From JACVRW01 sp963813495 (GTDB lineage: Bacteria; Actinomycetota; Thermoleophilia; Solirubrobacterales; Thermoleophilaceae), in contig CAWEZC010000001.1 in the NCBI GenBank assembly GCA_963813495.1, forward strand, positions 62,001 to 126,000: a stretch of 64,000 bases of DNA, written 5' to 3'. Under the pieces are notes generated by a model. It worked only from the letters and a program-made list of their open reading frames with translations, was not told the DNA's origin and ran no database searches. How positions within the stretch are numbered: the stretch's first letter is position 1; each line of letters begins with the position of its first letter. The position numbers and the translations under genes were made by a program. This document shows positions 41,853 to 51,189 of the stretch, one piece after another.

Positions 41853-43673
41853 GTGACCCCCACCACCACCTCCATCACCACCCACGAGAAGCTTCTCGCC
41901 TGGGTCGAGGACGCCGCTGAGATCACCCAGCCGGACTCGGTCCATTGGTGCGACGGCTCCGCCGAGGAGTACGACCGGCTGTGCGGCACGCTGGTCGAGG
42001 CCGGCACCTTCGAGAAGCTCGCCGAGGCCAAGCGCCCCAATTCCTATCTGGCGCGCTCGGACGCCGGTGACGTGGCGCGGGTGGAGGATCGGACGTTCAT
42101 CTGCTCAAAGCGCGAGGAGGATGCCGGGCCGACCAACAACTGGCGTGCTCCGGACGAGATGCGGGACACGCTGCGGGGCCTGTTCGCCGGGTCGATGCGC
42201 GGACGCACCATGTACGTCGTGCCCTTCTCGATGGGTCCGCTGGGGTCGCCCATCGCGCATATCGGGGTCCAGCTGACGGACTCGGCCTACGTCGCCGTGT
42301 CGATGCGCATCATGACTCGCATGGGCAAGCCCGCACTCGACGTGCTGGGCGACGACGGCGAGTTCGTGCCCTGCCTGCACTCGGTGGGAATGCCGCTCGA
42401 GGAGGGTCAGGAGGACGTGCCCTGGCCCTGCGACGCGGACAACAAGTACATCGTTCACTTTCCGGAGTCGCGCGAGATCTGGTCCTACGGATCCGGCTAC
42501 GGCGGCAACGCGCTGCTGGGCAAGAAGTGCTTCGCCCTGCGCATTGCGTCGGTGATGGCGCGTGACGAGGGCTGGCTCGCCGAGCACATGCTGATCCTGA
42601 AGCTGACCTCCCCGGAGGGGCGGGTCAAGCACGTGGCCGGCGCCTTTCCCTCCGCCTGCGGCAAGACCAACCTGGCGATGCTGATCCCCACCCTGGAGGG
42701 CTGGACGGTCGAGACCGTGGGCGACGACATCGCGTGGATGAAGTTCAAGGACGACGGTCGCCTGTACGCCATCAACCCGGAGGCGGGCTTCTTCGGCGTG
42801 GCGCCGGGCACGGGCGAAAAGACCAATCCGAACGCCATCGCGACGGTCAGAGAGAACACGGTGTTCACCAACTGCGCGCTCACCGACGACGGCGACGTGT
42901 GGTGGGAGGGCATGACCGAGGAGCCGCCGGCGCACGCGATCGACTGGCACGGCAACGACTGGACTCCCGCCAGCGAGGAGCCCGCGGGCCATCCCAACGC
43001 TCGCTTCACCACGCCGGCGGCACAGTGTCCCTCGATCGCGCCCAACTGGGAGGACCCCGAGGGCGTGCCGATCGACGCGATGCTGTTCGGCGGGCGCCGC
43101 GCCACGGTCGTGCCGCTCGTGGCCGAGGCCTTCGACTGGGACCACGGCGTCTTCCTGGGCTCGATCATGGGCTCCGAGAAGACCGCCGCGGCGGGGGGCA
43201 CGGTGGGCGAGCTGCGTTTCGATCCCTTCGCGATGCTGCCGTTCTGCGGCTACCACATGGCGCACTACTTCGGCCATTGGCTGCGCATCGGGCGCCGGGA
43301 GGGCGCCGTCCTGCCGAGGATCTTCATGGTCAACTGGTTCCGCAAGGACGACGCCGGCAACTTCATCTGGCCCGGCTTTGGTGAGAACAGCCGCGTGCTG
43401 GCGTGGATCTTCCGCCGCTGCGACGGCGAGGCTGACGCCGAAGAGACGCCGATCGGCCTGGTGCCGGCGGCCGGCGCATTGGAAGCCGACGGTCTCGGCC
43501 TCTCGGAGGACGCGCTGGCGCAGCTGCTCCGGGTCGATCCGGAGGAGTGGAAGATCCAGCTCCCGCAGCTCCAGCAGCACTATGCGACCTTCGGGGAAGC
43601 GCTGCCCGCCGAACTGCGCGAGCAGGTCGACCGGCTCGAGCAACGGTTGGACGCTCCGCCCGAATCGCTATAA
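41853..43673 (+). CDS. pckG: Phosphoenolpyruvate carboxykinase (GTP)
   Basis: A 606-residue GTP-dependent PEPCK that converts oxaloacetate to PEP. It shows the oxaloacetate and GTP sites typical of the family: RTMYVVPFSMGPLGSPIAHI, the P-loop AGAFPSACGKTNLAMLIP, GDDIAWMKF, AINPEAGFFGVAPGT, and MVNWFRKDDAGNFIWPGFG. Length fits the GTP family. GTG 41853 is chosen (AAGGAG lies 12 bases earlier); TTG 41817 is an in-frame alternative. It diverges from the sortase gene. It gives the gluconeogenic exit expected of an organism using the ethylmalonyl-CoA pathway, where malate and oxaloacetate are products. Confidence 0.95.
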   Translation: MTPTTTSITTHEKLLAWVEDAAEITQPDSVHWCDGSAEEYDRLCGTLVEAGTFEKLAEAKRPNSYLARSDAGDVARVEDRTFICSKREEDAGPTNNWRAPDEMRDTLRGLFAGSMRGRTMYVVPFSMGPLGSPIAHIGVQLTDSAYVAVSMRIMTRMGKPALDVLGDDGEFVPCLHSVGMPLEEGQEDVPWPCDADNKYIVHFPESREIWSYGSGYGGNALLGKKCFALRIASVMARDEGWLAEHMLILKLTSPEGRVKHVAGAFPSACGKTNLAMLIPTLEGWTVETVGDDIAWMKFKDDGRLYAINPEAGFFGVAPGTGEKTNPNAIATVRENTVFTNCALTDDGDVWWEGMTEEPPAHAIDWHGNDWTPASEEPAGHPNARFTTPAAQCPSIAPNWEDPEGVPIDAMLFGGRRATVVPLVAEAFDWDHGVFLGSIMGSEKTAAAGGTVGELRFDPFAMLPFCGYHMAHYFGHWLRIGRREGAVLPRIFMVNWFRKDDAGNFIWPGFGENSRVLAWIFRRCDGEADAEETPIGLVPAAGALEADGLGLSEDALAQLLRVDPEEWKIQLPQLQQHYATFGEALPAELREQVDRLEQRLDAPPESL

Positions 43674-43718
43674 CTGTCCGTCGCCGCCCGCCCGGACGGG
43701 GGTGCCAGGGGGACCCAC

Positions 43719-44924
43719 ATGAGAAGCCGATCGCTCACACTGGGCGCGGCGCTGCTTGCAGTGGCCGTGCTCCTCACGACGATGTCCACCGACGCCGCGG
43801 CGCCGGCCGGGCCCGCTGCGACGGACGCCAAGCGCAGGCCGACGAACCGCCAAATCCCCGTGGGGGTGGGCTGGGTCAACAACCAGGTGCTCCGCAGTCG
43901 CAAGTGGGTCTACGCGATCCGCTTCGTGCTCGACCGCAATACGCGGATGTGGCGTTTCTTCTCGGGCTTCAACCTCGAGGGCCTGTCTGCGGTGGGGGGA
44001 CGCAGCGGCTATACCGACGGCACGGGCGGGCGCATCCGGGCCAGCCTGGTGGCGGTGGACGAACGGGGGCGGCCGGACATGAAGCGGGTGCTGGCCAGCG
44101 AGACCGTCGCGCCGGCAGAGCGCTATGAGCAGACGCGAGCCGCCTACGGGATCCGCCTGCGCACCTACATGCTCCATTTCAACATGCGCGGCGTGAAGCT
44201 CAAGGCGGGGCGGATGTACGCGATGACCTACCGCAACGTGGCCCGCCGGCCCAAGGACAACTGGTTCTCCACCAACTCGCCGACGGTCAAGGCCTCCGAG
44301 GCCGGCCCCAACGGGCGGAACACGCTCGATCCCCGGGCGAGGGGAGCCATCGCGGGCCTGGATCCGCGCGAGGCCGTGGCCTGGTCGACCAATCGCGGAC
44401 GGCGCTGGGTGTGGGGGCGCAAGGTGGGGCGCGGCAACATCTACGGCGCCTACGAGGGCTCGCGCACCAACGACGGCGGCACGCGCCTGCCCTGGTATGG
44501 CTGGCAGTCCGGCTCGCGCAAGCGTCCGAAGTCCAATCAGCCCTACCACGCCTACCGCGGGGCGGGCAGCTACACGGTCACCTCGCCCCGGGTGCCGCGC
44601 AGGGTCAGGCTCACCGAGGCCGGCGGCTATGCCCCGGTGGGCAGCCGGGTCGGCGCGGTCACCGTGACCAATACGCGCACCGGCAAGAGCGGCCGTACCG
44701 GCTATCTGGGCGGCGGGATCGCCAGCGGGCCTCTGCGTCCGCCGGTGCGCCTGCGCCGCGGCGACAGCTACACCCTGTCCAACTCGGGCACGGTGCTGAA
44801 GGCCGAGGGGGACCTCTTCCTCAGGGAGATCTTCGGGCTGCGCGGGCGCTTTGCGTTCCGTACCGACGACAACGGCGACGACCGGGCCGAGCTGTTCGCC
44901 CTGCCGCACCCCTGGTTTCGCTGA
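43719..44924 (+). CDS. Secreted protein of unrecognised family (paralogue of the product of 18455-20056)
   Basis: A 401-residue exported protein starting at ATG 43719, with an SD-like AGGGGGA upstream. Signal peptide 1 to about 28; mature part 365 residues. It shares the blocks IPVGVGWVNNQVLRSRKWVYAIRFVLD, FNMRGVKLKAG, TNSPTVKASEAGPNGRN, AIAGLDPREAVAWST, SNQPY, LTEAGGYAPVG and ALPHPWF with the riboswitch-controlled protein, but ends right after PHPWF and lacks the Arg-rich tail. No cysteine pair, anchor or known domain is visible. The high content of Gly, Arg and aromatic residues suggests a beta-rich surface or matrix protein. No riboswitch precedes it; pckG ends 45 bases upstream. Confidence 0.75.
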   Translation: MRSRSLTLGAALLAVAVLLTTMSTDAAAPAGPAATDAKRRPTNRQIPVGVGWVNNQVLRSRKWVYAIRFVLDRNTRMWRFFSGFNLEGLSAVGGRSGYTDGTGGRIRASLVAVDERGRPDMKRVLASETVAPAERYEQTRAAYGIRLRTYMLHFNMRGVKLKAGRMYAMTYRNVARRPKDNWFSTNSPTVKASEAGPNGRNTLDPRARGAIAGLDPREAVAWSTNRGRRWVWGRKVGRGNIYGAYEGSRTNDGGTRLPWYGWQSGSRKRPKSNQPYHAYRGAGSYTVTSPRVPRRVRLTEAGGYAPVGSRVGAVTVTNTRTGKSGRTGYLGGGIASGPLRPPVRLRRGDSYTLSNSGTVLKAEGDLFLREIFGLRGRFAFRTDDNGDDRAELFALPHPWFR

Positions 44925-44955
44925 GAACCGTCCTGGCGCGGGTACGCTTGCGCCC

Positions 44956-46521
44956 ATGAGCATCACGGACACCAGGACCATCGGATCGATCGTCGGTGGG
45001 GAGACCCGCACGGACGGCGGGCGCATCGAGTCGCGCAACCCCGCCAACCTCGGCGACCTCATCTGCGAGGCCGCGCTGGGCGACGCCGAGACCTTCGTCG
45101 GGGCCTGTCGCAGCGCGCGCGAGGCGCAGCGTGCCTGGGCCGCGGTGCCCGCGCCGGTACGAGGCAAGGCGATCCAGCAGATCGGCCGCCTCGTGGAGGA
45201 GAACAAGGAGGCGCTGGCCCGCCTGGTCACCCGCGAGATCGGGAAGCCCTATCCGGAGTCGCTGGGCGAGGTGCAGGAGATCGTCGACACGTGTGACTTC
45301 TTCCTGGGCGAGGGACGCCGCCTCTATGGGCAGACGGTTCCGTCGGAGATGCCCGACAAGCAGCTGTTCACGTTCCGCAATCCGGTCGGGGTGGCGGCGA
45401 TCATCACGGCGGGCAACTTCCCCGTGGCCGTGCCCTCCTGGTACCTCGTGCCGGCGATCCTGTGCGGCAACGCCGTGGTCTGGAAGCCGGCCGAGTACGC
45501 ACCGGCCCTGGGCGACGCGCTGGGTCAGCTGTTCATCAAGGGCGGGCTGCCCGACGGCGTGCTCAACGTCGTCCAGTGCGACGGCCCCACCGCGTTCGCC
45601 GGCCTGGAGCGTGCCCTCGAGGAGAACCTGGTGGACAAAGTCGGCTTCACCGGCTCGTCGGCGGTGGGTGCGGAGATCGGTGCTCTGTGCGGGCGCCACG
45701 TGCAGTCGCCCTGCCTCGAGCTCGGGGGCAAGAACCCGCTCGTGGTGATGCCGGACGCCGAGCTCGAACTCGCGGTCGAGGGTGCCCTCTTCAGCGGCTT
45801 CGGCACGGCCGGCCAGCGCTGTACCTCGCTCGGCACGGTGGTCGTTCACGACTCGATCCACGACGAGTTCATGACCCGCTTCACGCGCGCCGTCGAGGAC
45901 GCGGTGGTGGGCGATCCCACCGAGGATGTGCTTTACGGGCCGATGATCCATGAGCGCTTCGCCGAGCGCTTCGAGGACTGGCTCGGCCTGATTCGCGACC
46001 ACCACACGGTGTCGGGTTCGACGGGCACAGGGCGCATCACGAGCGACAACCCGCGCGCCGGCTTCGTGGGTGACCCGGACGCCGGCATCTACTGCCACCC
46101 GACGATCGTCGACGGCGTGACGGCCGCGGACGACATCTACTCCACCGAGACCTTCGGCCCGATCGTGGGGGTCGCGGGCTTCGGCGACTTCGACGAGGCG
46201 ATCGGGCTGGCCAACGGCCACGGCTACGGGCTGTCGGCGGCGATCTACACCACCGATGCCAAGTGGGGCTTCCGCTTCCGCGAGCGCGTGAGCGCCGGGA
46301 TGGTCTCGGTGAACAACTCAACCAGTGGCGCCGAGGCCCACCTGCCCTTCGGGGGCAACGGCAAGTCGGGCAACGGCAGCCGCCAGTCCGGTATCTGGGT
46401 CCTCGACCAGTTCACCCGCTGGCAGTCGATGAACTGGGACTACGCGGGCAAGCTGCAGAAGGCCCAGATGGACGTGGCCGAGCTCACGGGCGACGCCGGC
46501 TACCGGCTCAGCTGGGACTAG
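44956..46521 (+). CDS. Aldehyde dehydrogenase family protein
   Basis: A 521-residue NAD(P)-dependent aldehyde dehydrogenase. Visible family blocks: GVAAIITAGNFPVAVPSWYL, VWKPAEYAPALG, GFTGSSAVGAEIG, the catalytic Glu in CLELGGKNPLVVM, and the catalytic Cys in GTAGQRCTSLGT, followed by TFGPIVGVAGFGD and VSVNNSTSGAEAHLPFGGNG. It resembles the alpha-aminoadipic-semialdehyde (ALDH7-like) branch in the last segment (NSTSGAEAHLPFGG), so lysine catabolism is one guess; other substrates are possible. ATG 44956. The 3' end overlaps the convergent FUSC gene by 14 bases. Confidence 0.85.
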   Translation: MSITDTRTIGSIVGGETRTDGGRIESRNPANLGDLICEAALGDAETFVGACRSAREAQRAWAAVPAPVRGKAIQQIGRLVEENKEALARLVTREIGKPYPESLGEVQEIVDTCDFFLGEGRRLYGQTVPSEMPDKQLFTFRNPVGVAAIITAGNFPVAVPSWYLVPAILCGNAVVWKPAEYAPALGDALGQLFIKGGLPDGVLNVVQCDGPTAFAGLERALEENLVDKVGFTGSSAVGAEIGALCGRHVQSPCLELGGKNPLVVMPDAELELAVEGALFSGFGTAGQRCTSLGTVVVHDSIHDEFMTRFTRAVEDAVVGDPTEDVLYGPMIHERFAERFEDWLGLIRDHHTVSGSTGTGRITSDNPRAGFVGDPDAGIYCHPTIVDGVTAADDIYSTETFGPIVGVAGFGDFDEAIGLANGHGYGLSAAIYTTDAKWGFRFRERVSAGMVSVNNSTSGAEAHLPFGGNGKSGNGSRQSGIWVLDQFTRWQSMNWDYAGKLQKAQMDVAELTGDAGYRLSWD

Positions 46522-47719
46522 GGGCGCCCCGCACCGCATCCTGAGCCTTCTCGCGCTCGACCCCGCTGGCTCTCAGCAGGTCCACGGCCAGCAGGCGGAT
46601 CTGGCCCACGATGTGGAGCGCGGACAGGTTGCCGGTCTCCTCGATGACCGCGTTGGCAGTCGCGGCGGCGTGAACGGTGAGCTCCCGCACCGGCCTCGTC
46701 TCGCCTTCGTCGAGCACACCGCGCAAGGTGCGGGTGGCCTCGGCCAGCTCCTCAATGGCCGCTCCCACCTCGGGTGGGGTGGCGTCCCCGATCGCGATCG
46801 CGCGGCCCACGCCGCGCGCCAGCGAGCGGGCGTCGCCGATGGCCAGGCGCAGGTGGCGAGCGAGCTCGGACAGCTCCGCCAGTGCGTCGAGCGCCTCGCG
46901 CCGGCCGATCGACATCCGCGCGCCGGCCGAGGCCTCCACCAGGGCGTCCTCGAGTTCGTCGTGCACCGCTCGCAGCTGCGATACGGCGATGATGGCCCGG
47001 TCGGCCTCGGCCGCGTCGCGCTTATCGACTGCGCACGCGATGTGGTCGAGGGCTCCGGCCAGACCGTCGATCACGGGGCCCGCGCCGCCGCGGACCATCC
47101 TCATCGGGTTCCCGGGCAGGAACAGCGAACCGACCACGAGCGCGGTGGCCGCGCCCACCAGGGCGTCGATCGCGCGGGTGAAGTCGAAGTTGCTGTCCGG
47201 CGGCTGGAGGGTGGCCACCAGCACGGCCGAAGCAGCGGCCTGGGAGGCCAGCAAGGGGCCCCCGCCCACGAGCGTGGCGGCGAACATGGCCAGGGCCACC
47301 ACCACGCCGATCTGCCAGGTACCCGTGCCGATGGCCACCACCAGCAGGTCGGCGATGGCGATGCCCACGGCCACGCCGATTGCGAGCTCCACCGCCCGCC
47401 GCCGGCGCTCGCCCACGGTCAGGCCGAGCGTGACCACGGCCGAGATGGGCGCGAAGAAGGGAGCCGAGTGCCCCACGAGCTCGGTGGCGATGAGCCACGC
47501 CGCCGAGGCCGCCACGGCGCTCTGGAGTATCGGGCGCGCCGCGCTGATGGCCCGCCGCCGGCGGACGCGCAGGCCCACCCGCGAGGCCTCGGCCGCCTCC
47601 TCGAACAGCTCGCTGCGCGCGGGCTGACGGGTCAGGTCGGCAGCCCGCCGGGAGGCCCCGGCGATGCGCTCGGCCGAGGCGGCGCGGCGCCCGCGGGGCG
47701 GCCGGCCCTCGGAGCTCAC
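46508..47719 (-). CDS. FUSC-family membrane protein (aromatic acid exporter-like)
   Basis: A 403-residue protein with about six membrane helices in its N-terminal half (PILQSAVAASAAWLIATELV, APFFAPISAVVTLGL, VELAIGVAVGIAIADLLVV, TWQIGVVVALAMFAATLVGG, ASQAAASAVLVATLQP and ALVGAATALVVGSLFLPG) and a helical cytoplasmic half. The pattern of SAPFFAPISAVVTLGLTVGERRR is typical of FUSC/ArAE permeases. It may export small aromatic acids; the substrate is unknown. The GTG start at 47719 overlaps the stop of the upstream TPP enzyme (GTGA). A much longer open frame upstream is only a shadow of that gene. Confidence 0.72.
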   Translation of the reverse strand: MSSEGRPPRGRRAASAERIAGASRRAADLTRQPARSELFEEAAEASRVGLRVRRRRAISAARPILQSAVAASAAWLIATELVGHSAPFFAPISAVVTLGLTVGERRRRAVELAIGVAVGIAIADLLVVAIGTGTWQIGVVVALAMFAATLVGGGPLLASQAAASAVLVATLQPPDSNFDFTRAIDALVGAATALVVGSLFLPGNPMRMVRGGAGPVIDGLAGALDHIACAVDKRDAAEADRAIIAVSQLRAVHDELEDALVEASAGARMSIGRREALDALAELSELARHLRLAIGDARSLARGVGRAIAIGDATPPEVGAAIEELAEATRTLRGVLDEGETRPVRELTVHAAATANAVIEETGNLSALHIVGQIRLLAVDLLRASGVEREKAQDAVRGAPSPS

Positions 47720-49383
47720 CGCCGGTACCAGCGGGGCGACACGTTGGGCGGTGGGCCCAATGCCGCCCGCGCCACGAGCAGCGTCGGCTCCTGGAGCGCG
47801 ACGTGGCCCTTCAGGGCCATCGCGAAGTGCTCGCCGAGGCCGTCGACGCTGTCGGCCCTGACCCCGAACGCAGCCGCCATGGCCACGAAGTCCGGGTTCA
47901 CGAGATCGACGCCCTCGCGCGGATCTCCGTGCCGGTCCTGATCGAAGCGGATCATCCCGTAGCCGCCGTCGTCCACGATCACGGCGGTGAGCGGAATCCG
48001 CTCCTGGCGGGCGGCCGCCAGTTCCCCGCAGGCGTAGAGAAAGCCGCCGTCGCCGGAGATGCTCACCGCCGGGCCCGTTCCTGCCAGCGCCGCGCCGAGT
48101 CCCTGGGGAAACGCGCAGCCGAGCGTGCCCCAGCCGAGCGGGTAGGACAGCTTCCGCGGGGCGGGCGTGCGATGAAAGCCCCCGAGCCAGTAGCCGGGAA
48201 TGCACATGTCGCTGACCACGACGGCGTCGGCGGGCAGCGCCTCCTCCACCGCGGCCAGGAAGGCACTCGCCTCGGGATCGGAGGCGGTCAGGCCCGTGCG
48301 CACCCCGGCGTTGAGGGCCTGCAGCCGCCGTGCCAGGGACTCGATCCCGCCGCGCTCCGAGAGCCGGCCGGCGAGGGCGCCGGCGCCCTCCGCGGCGTCG
48401 GCCTCCAGGAGCACGTCGGGCCGGTAGTTCTTCGCGGCGTCGGCAGGGTCGACGTTGATCGCCACCAGGTGTGGCGGCTGAGGCTGCTTCCAGGCCTGGG
48501 TCATCATCGCGTCGAAGTCGGTTCCCACCGCCACCACGAGGTCGGCCTGGTCCCAGAGGGCGCCCACCTCGGGGACGTGTGGAGATGCCTCCACCAGGCA
48601 CGCGTGCCCGGGCGCCACCAGGCCGCGCGCCGAGTAGGTGAGGATGAGCGGCGCCACGAGCCGCTCGGCCAGGCGGGCCACCTGGGCCCCGGCACCGGAC
48701 TGAAGCGCCCCGCCACCGGCCCAGACGAGCGGGCGCCGCGACTTCTCGAGGAGCTCGACCGCCCGCTCGAGCTGCCTTTCCTCCGCTCGCGCCGTGGCGG
48801 CCGGGGACGAGGGGAACCGGCTCGCGGGGCCGTCGGCAGCGGGGCCCACGTCGGCGGACAGCAGATCGGTGGGCATCTCCACGTAGACCGGCCGTGCCGG
48901 TGCTGCCAGCGCCTGCTGGAGGGCGTACGCCACCGCCGGGCCGACCTCCTCGGCCGAGCGCACGCAGATGGTCTCTTTGACGACCGGAGCGAACATCGCC
49001 GCCTGGTCGGTGGCCTCGTGCAGCACGCCCCGCCACACACCGGGCCGCCGGGCGTGGGTGGGAATGTCGGTGGCGAGCACCACGATCGGCTGGCGCGAGG
49101 CCCAGGCTTCGCCGACGGCCGCCAGCGTGTTGGCCGCGCCGGGGCCGGTGGTGGTCAGGGCGACGCCGACGCGGCCGCTCGCGCGAGCATAGCCGTCGGC
49201 CGCGTAGGCCGCGGTCTGCTCGTGGCGGACGCCCACGAGCCGGATCGGCGACCCGTTCAGCTCACGCCACAGGGCGAGGTTGTGCACACCGGGCAGCCCG
49301 AAGGCGATCTCCACGCCGGCCTGCTCGAGCGCGGCGACCGCGCTGCCCGCCCCTGTCAGGATGCCGCTCGATGGAGCGCTCAT
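47716..49383 (-). CDS. Thiamine pyrophosphate enzyme (acetolactate-synthase-like)
   Basis: A 555-residue ThDP enzyme in the three-domain POX/AHAS layout. The N-terminal PYR domain shows FGLPGVHNLALWREL, the catalytic Glu in VRHEQTAAYAADGYARASG, and TTTGPGAANTLAAVGEAW. The central domain shows VAVGTDFD. The C-terminal PP domain shows SISGDGGFLYACGEL and the ThDP metal motif DDGGYGMIRFDQDRHGDP. It probably decarboxylates a 2-keto acid or condenses two carbonyls. It is not recognisably oxalyl-CoA decarboxylase. It has no small subunit nearby, so a role in branched-chain synthesis is uncertain. ATG 49383 is used; its 5' end overlaps the divergent CaiB gene by 13 bases. Confidence 0.82.
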   Translation of the reverse strand: MSAPSSGILTGAGSAVAALEQAGVEIAFGLPGVHNLALWRELNGSPIRLVGVRHEQTAAYAADGYARASGRVGVALTTTGPGAANTLAAVGEAWASRQPIVVLATDIPTHARRPGVWRGVLHEATDQAAMFAPVVKETICVRSAEEVGPAVAYALQQALAAPARPVYVEMPTDLLSADVGPAADGPASRFPSSPAATARAEERQLERAVELLEKSRRPLVWAGGGALQSGAGAQVARLAERLVAPLILTYSARGLVAPGHACLVEASPHVPEVGALWDQADLVVAVGTDFDAMMTQAWKQPQPPHLVAINVDPADAAKNYRPDVLLEADAAEGAGALAGRLSERGGIESLARRLQALNAGVRTGLTASDPEASAFLAAVEEALPADAVVVSDMCIPGYWLGGFHRTPAPRKLSYPLGWGTLGCAFPQGLGAALAGTGPAVSISGDGGFLYACGELAAARQERIPLTAVIVDDGGYGMIRFDQDRHGDPREGVDLVNPDFVAMAAAFGVRADSVDGLGEHFAMALKGHVALQEPTLLVARAALGPPPNVSPRWYRR

Positions 49384-50585
49384 CACAGCACCCCCGAGCT
49401 GCCTGCCCGCTGGCCGGCGTGCGTGTGGCGGACCTCTCGCGCGTGCTGGCCGGCCCCTACTGCACGATGGTGCTGGCCGACCTGGGCGCGGACGTGATCA
49501 AGGTCGAGCGCCCGCAGGGCGGGGACGAGACGCGCGGCTGGGGCCCTCCCTTCGCAGGGGGCGAGGCTGCCTACTACCTGTCGGTCAACCGGGGCAAGCG
49601 CAGCTGCGCGCTCGACCTCGCCCACGACGACGGCCGCGCGCTCGCGCTGGAGTTGTGCGCCGGCGCCGATGTGGTGATCGAGAACTTCAAGGTCGGCGGC
49701 GCCGAGCGGCTCGGCGTCGGCTACGAGCAGGTGCGCGAGCGAAACCCGACCGTGGTCTACTGCTCGATCACGGGCTTCGGCTCGGAGCGCGAGCCGGCGG
49801 GACGGCCGGGCTATGACTTTGTGGCGCAGGCCGAGAGCGGGCTGATGTCGGTCACCGGCCCGGAGGGCGGACCGCCCTACAAGGTCGGCGTGGCCCTCGT
49901 CGACGTGCTGGCCGGACTGCACGCCAGCGCCGCGATCCTCGCCGGCCTGCACGGGGGGGAGGGGGCCCGCATCGAGGTCCCCCTGCTCGACAGCGGGCTG
50001 GCCGGGCTGGTCAACGTGGCGCAGAACGCGCTGGTCACGGGACGAGAGCCGGAGCGGCATGGGAACGCGCACCCGAACATCGTGCCGTACCAGGACTTCG
50101 GAACGGCCTCCGGCCGGATCGCCGTGGCCGCCGCGAACGACGGGCTGTTCCGGTCCCTGTGTGCCGCCTTGGGTCTCGGCGGGCTGCCGGAGGACCCGCG
50201 CTTTGCCACCAACGCGGCGCGGGTCGAGCACCGGGCGCAGCTGATCCCGGTCCTCCAGGCGCGCTTTGCCGAGCGCGCTGCCGAGGACTGGCTGGCGGCG
50301 CTGGAGGCCGCCGGCGTGCCGTCGGGCAAGGTGCGCTCGGTGCCCGACGCGCTGGCGGCAGCGGCGGAAGCGGGGCGACCGGCAACGCTGGAGGTCGACC
50401 ACCCCAGCGCCGGTGTCCTCGAGCTCGTGGCCTCGCCGATCTGGGGCCCCACCGATCCGGCCGCCGCCACGGCGCCGCCGCTGCTGGGTCAGCACACCGC
50501 CGAGGTCCTGCGCGAGCTCGGCCGCGATGACGAGGAGATCGCCGCGCTGCACGAGCGGGGTGTGGCCCTGCAGGCGCAGAGCTAG
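49371..50585 (+). CDS. CaiB/BaiF-family CoA-transferase
   Basis: A 404-residue class III CoA-transferase, which moves CoA between carboxylic acids through an aspartyl intermediate. Features: PLAGVRVADLSRVLAGPYCT, MVLADLGADVIKVERPQGGD, SVNRGKRSCALDL, and the catalytic Asp in GRPGYDFVAQAESGLMSVTG, then HGNAHPNIVPYQDF. The substrate is unknown. Because the same window encodes a Chloroflexus-type malyl-CoA lyase, a succinyl-CoA:malate or mesaconyl-CoA transferase role is thinkable, but I have no sequence evidence for it. ATG 49371 is inside the start region of the divergent TPP enzyme, so the two genes must share a compact control region. Confidence 0.87.
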   Translation: MERSSQHPRAACPLAGVRVADLSRVLAGPYCTMVLADLGADVIKVERPQGGDETRGWGPPFAGGEAAYYLSVNRGKRSCALDLAHDDGRALALELCAGADVVIENFKVGGAERLGVGYEQVRERNPTVVYCSITGFGSEREPAGRPGYDFVAQAESGLMSVTGPEGGPPYKVGVALVDVLAGLHASAAILAGLHGGEGARIEVPLLDSGLAGLVNVAQNALVTGREPERHGNAHPNIVPYQDFGTASGRIAVAAANDGLFRSLCAALGLGGLPEDPRFATNAARVEHRAQLIPVLQARFAERAAEDWLAALEAAGVPSGKVRSVPDALAAAAEAGRPATLEVDHPSAGVLELVASPIWGPTDPAAATAPPLLGQHTAEVLRELGRDDEEIAALHERGVALQAQS

Positions 50586-50586
50586 A

Positions 50587-51189
50587 TCAATGCGGCTCGT
50601 CCGACGAGGACGCCGGCGGCCGCGACTCCTCGGCCAGCGAGGTGATCGTGAGCGCCCCGCGCGAGGCCTGCTCCATCACGTCGGTCGCCTCGTCCGAGGA
50701 ACGCGCGTAGAGCTCCACCAGCATGTGGATGACGATGCGGTCCTCGTCGTGCTTGTGGAACCGCACGTGGGTGAAGAACTCGCGCGTGCCGTAATCACCG
50801 AACGCCGCGAAGGCCAGCGACTCGGCGGCCTCGGGCCCCGAGCAGGACTCAACCTGGTCCGCGTCGACCGTGACCGTGCACGAGGCCACCCAGGGTGTCC
50901 CGGTGACCATGCGCTCCCAACGATCCTCCACCGGCTCGATGCGCGAGATCCGGCGCCCGTCCTCCTCGTAGAAGGTCAGACTCAGGTGGGGCTGGTCGTG
51001 CAGGCAGTCGAGGCACTGGACCACGGCCTCCTGGACCTCCTCGACGGGGTCGATGGCCTCGCCGGTGTCGGCGTCGACCTTCAAGATGCCTTCGTAGTGC
51101 AGCTGAACCTCGAGGTTCTGCGACCAGCAGCGGTAGCAGCGAAGCCAGCTCGATTGCGTGCCCAGAGACTCGGGCGCCGATCCCTCCAT
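50587..51189 (-). CDS. Unrecognised protein with two CxxC pairs
   Basis: A 200-residue cytoplasmic protein starting at ATG 51189. The N-terminal CYRCWSQNLEVQLHYEG and the CLDCLHDQPHLSLTFYEEDG segment give two CxxC pairs about 38 residues apart, probably one zinc ribbon. The middle has an alpha/beta region with TPWVASCTVTVDADQVESC and the end is acidic and Ser-rich. I do not recognise the family. It lies one base from the stop of the CoA-transferase gene (convergent) and its 5' end overlaps the divergent lipoprotein gene if that gene starts at TTG 51154. Confidence 0.6.
   Translation of the reverse strand: MEGSAPESLGTQSSWLRCYRCWSQNLEVQLHYEGILKVDADTGEAIDPVEEVQEAVVQCLDCLHDQPHLSLTFYEEDGRRISRIEPVEDRWERMVTGTPWVASCTVTVDADQVESCSGPEAAESLAFAAFGDYGTREFFTHVRFHKHDEDRIVIHMLVELYARSSDEATDVMEQASRGALTITSLAEESRPPASSSDEPH

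Noticed and set aside
47720..49036. Extension of the FUSC frame upstream over the TPP enzyme gene
   Set aside because: The added sequence is the wrong-frame reading of the TPP gene. The GTG at 47719, overlapping the TPP stop, is the natural start.
47716..50585. Oxalate degradation pair (formyl-CoA transferase and oxalyl-CoA decarboxylase)
   Set aside because: The CaiB protein could fit, but the TPP enzyme matches acetolactate-synthase-like proteins, and the genes are divergent.
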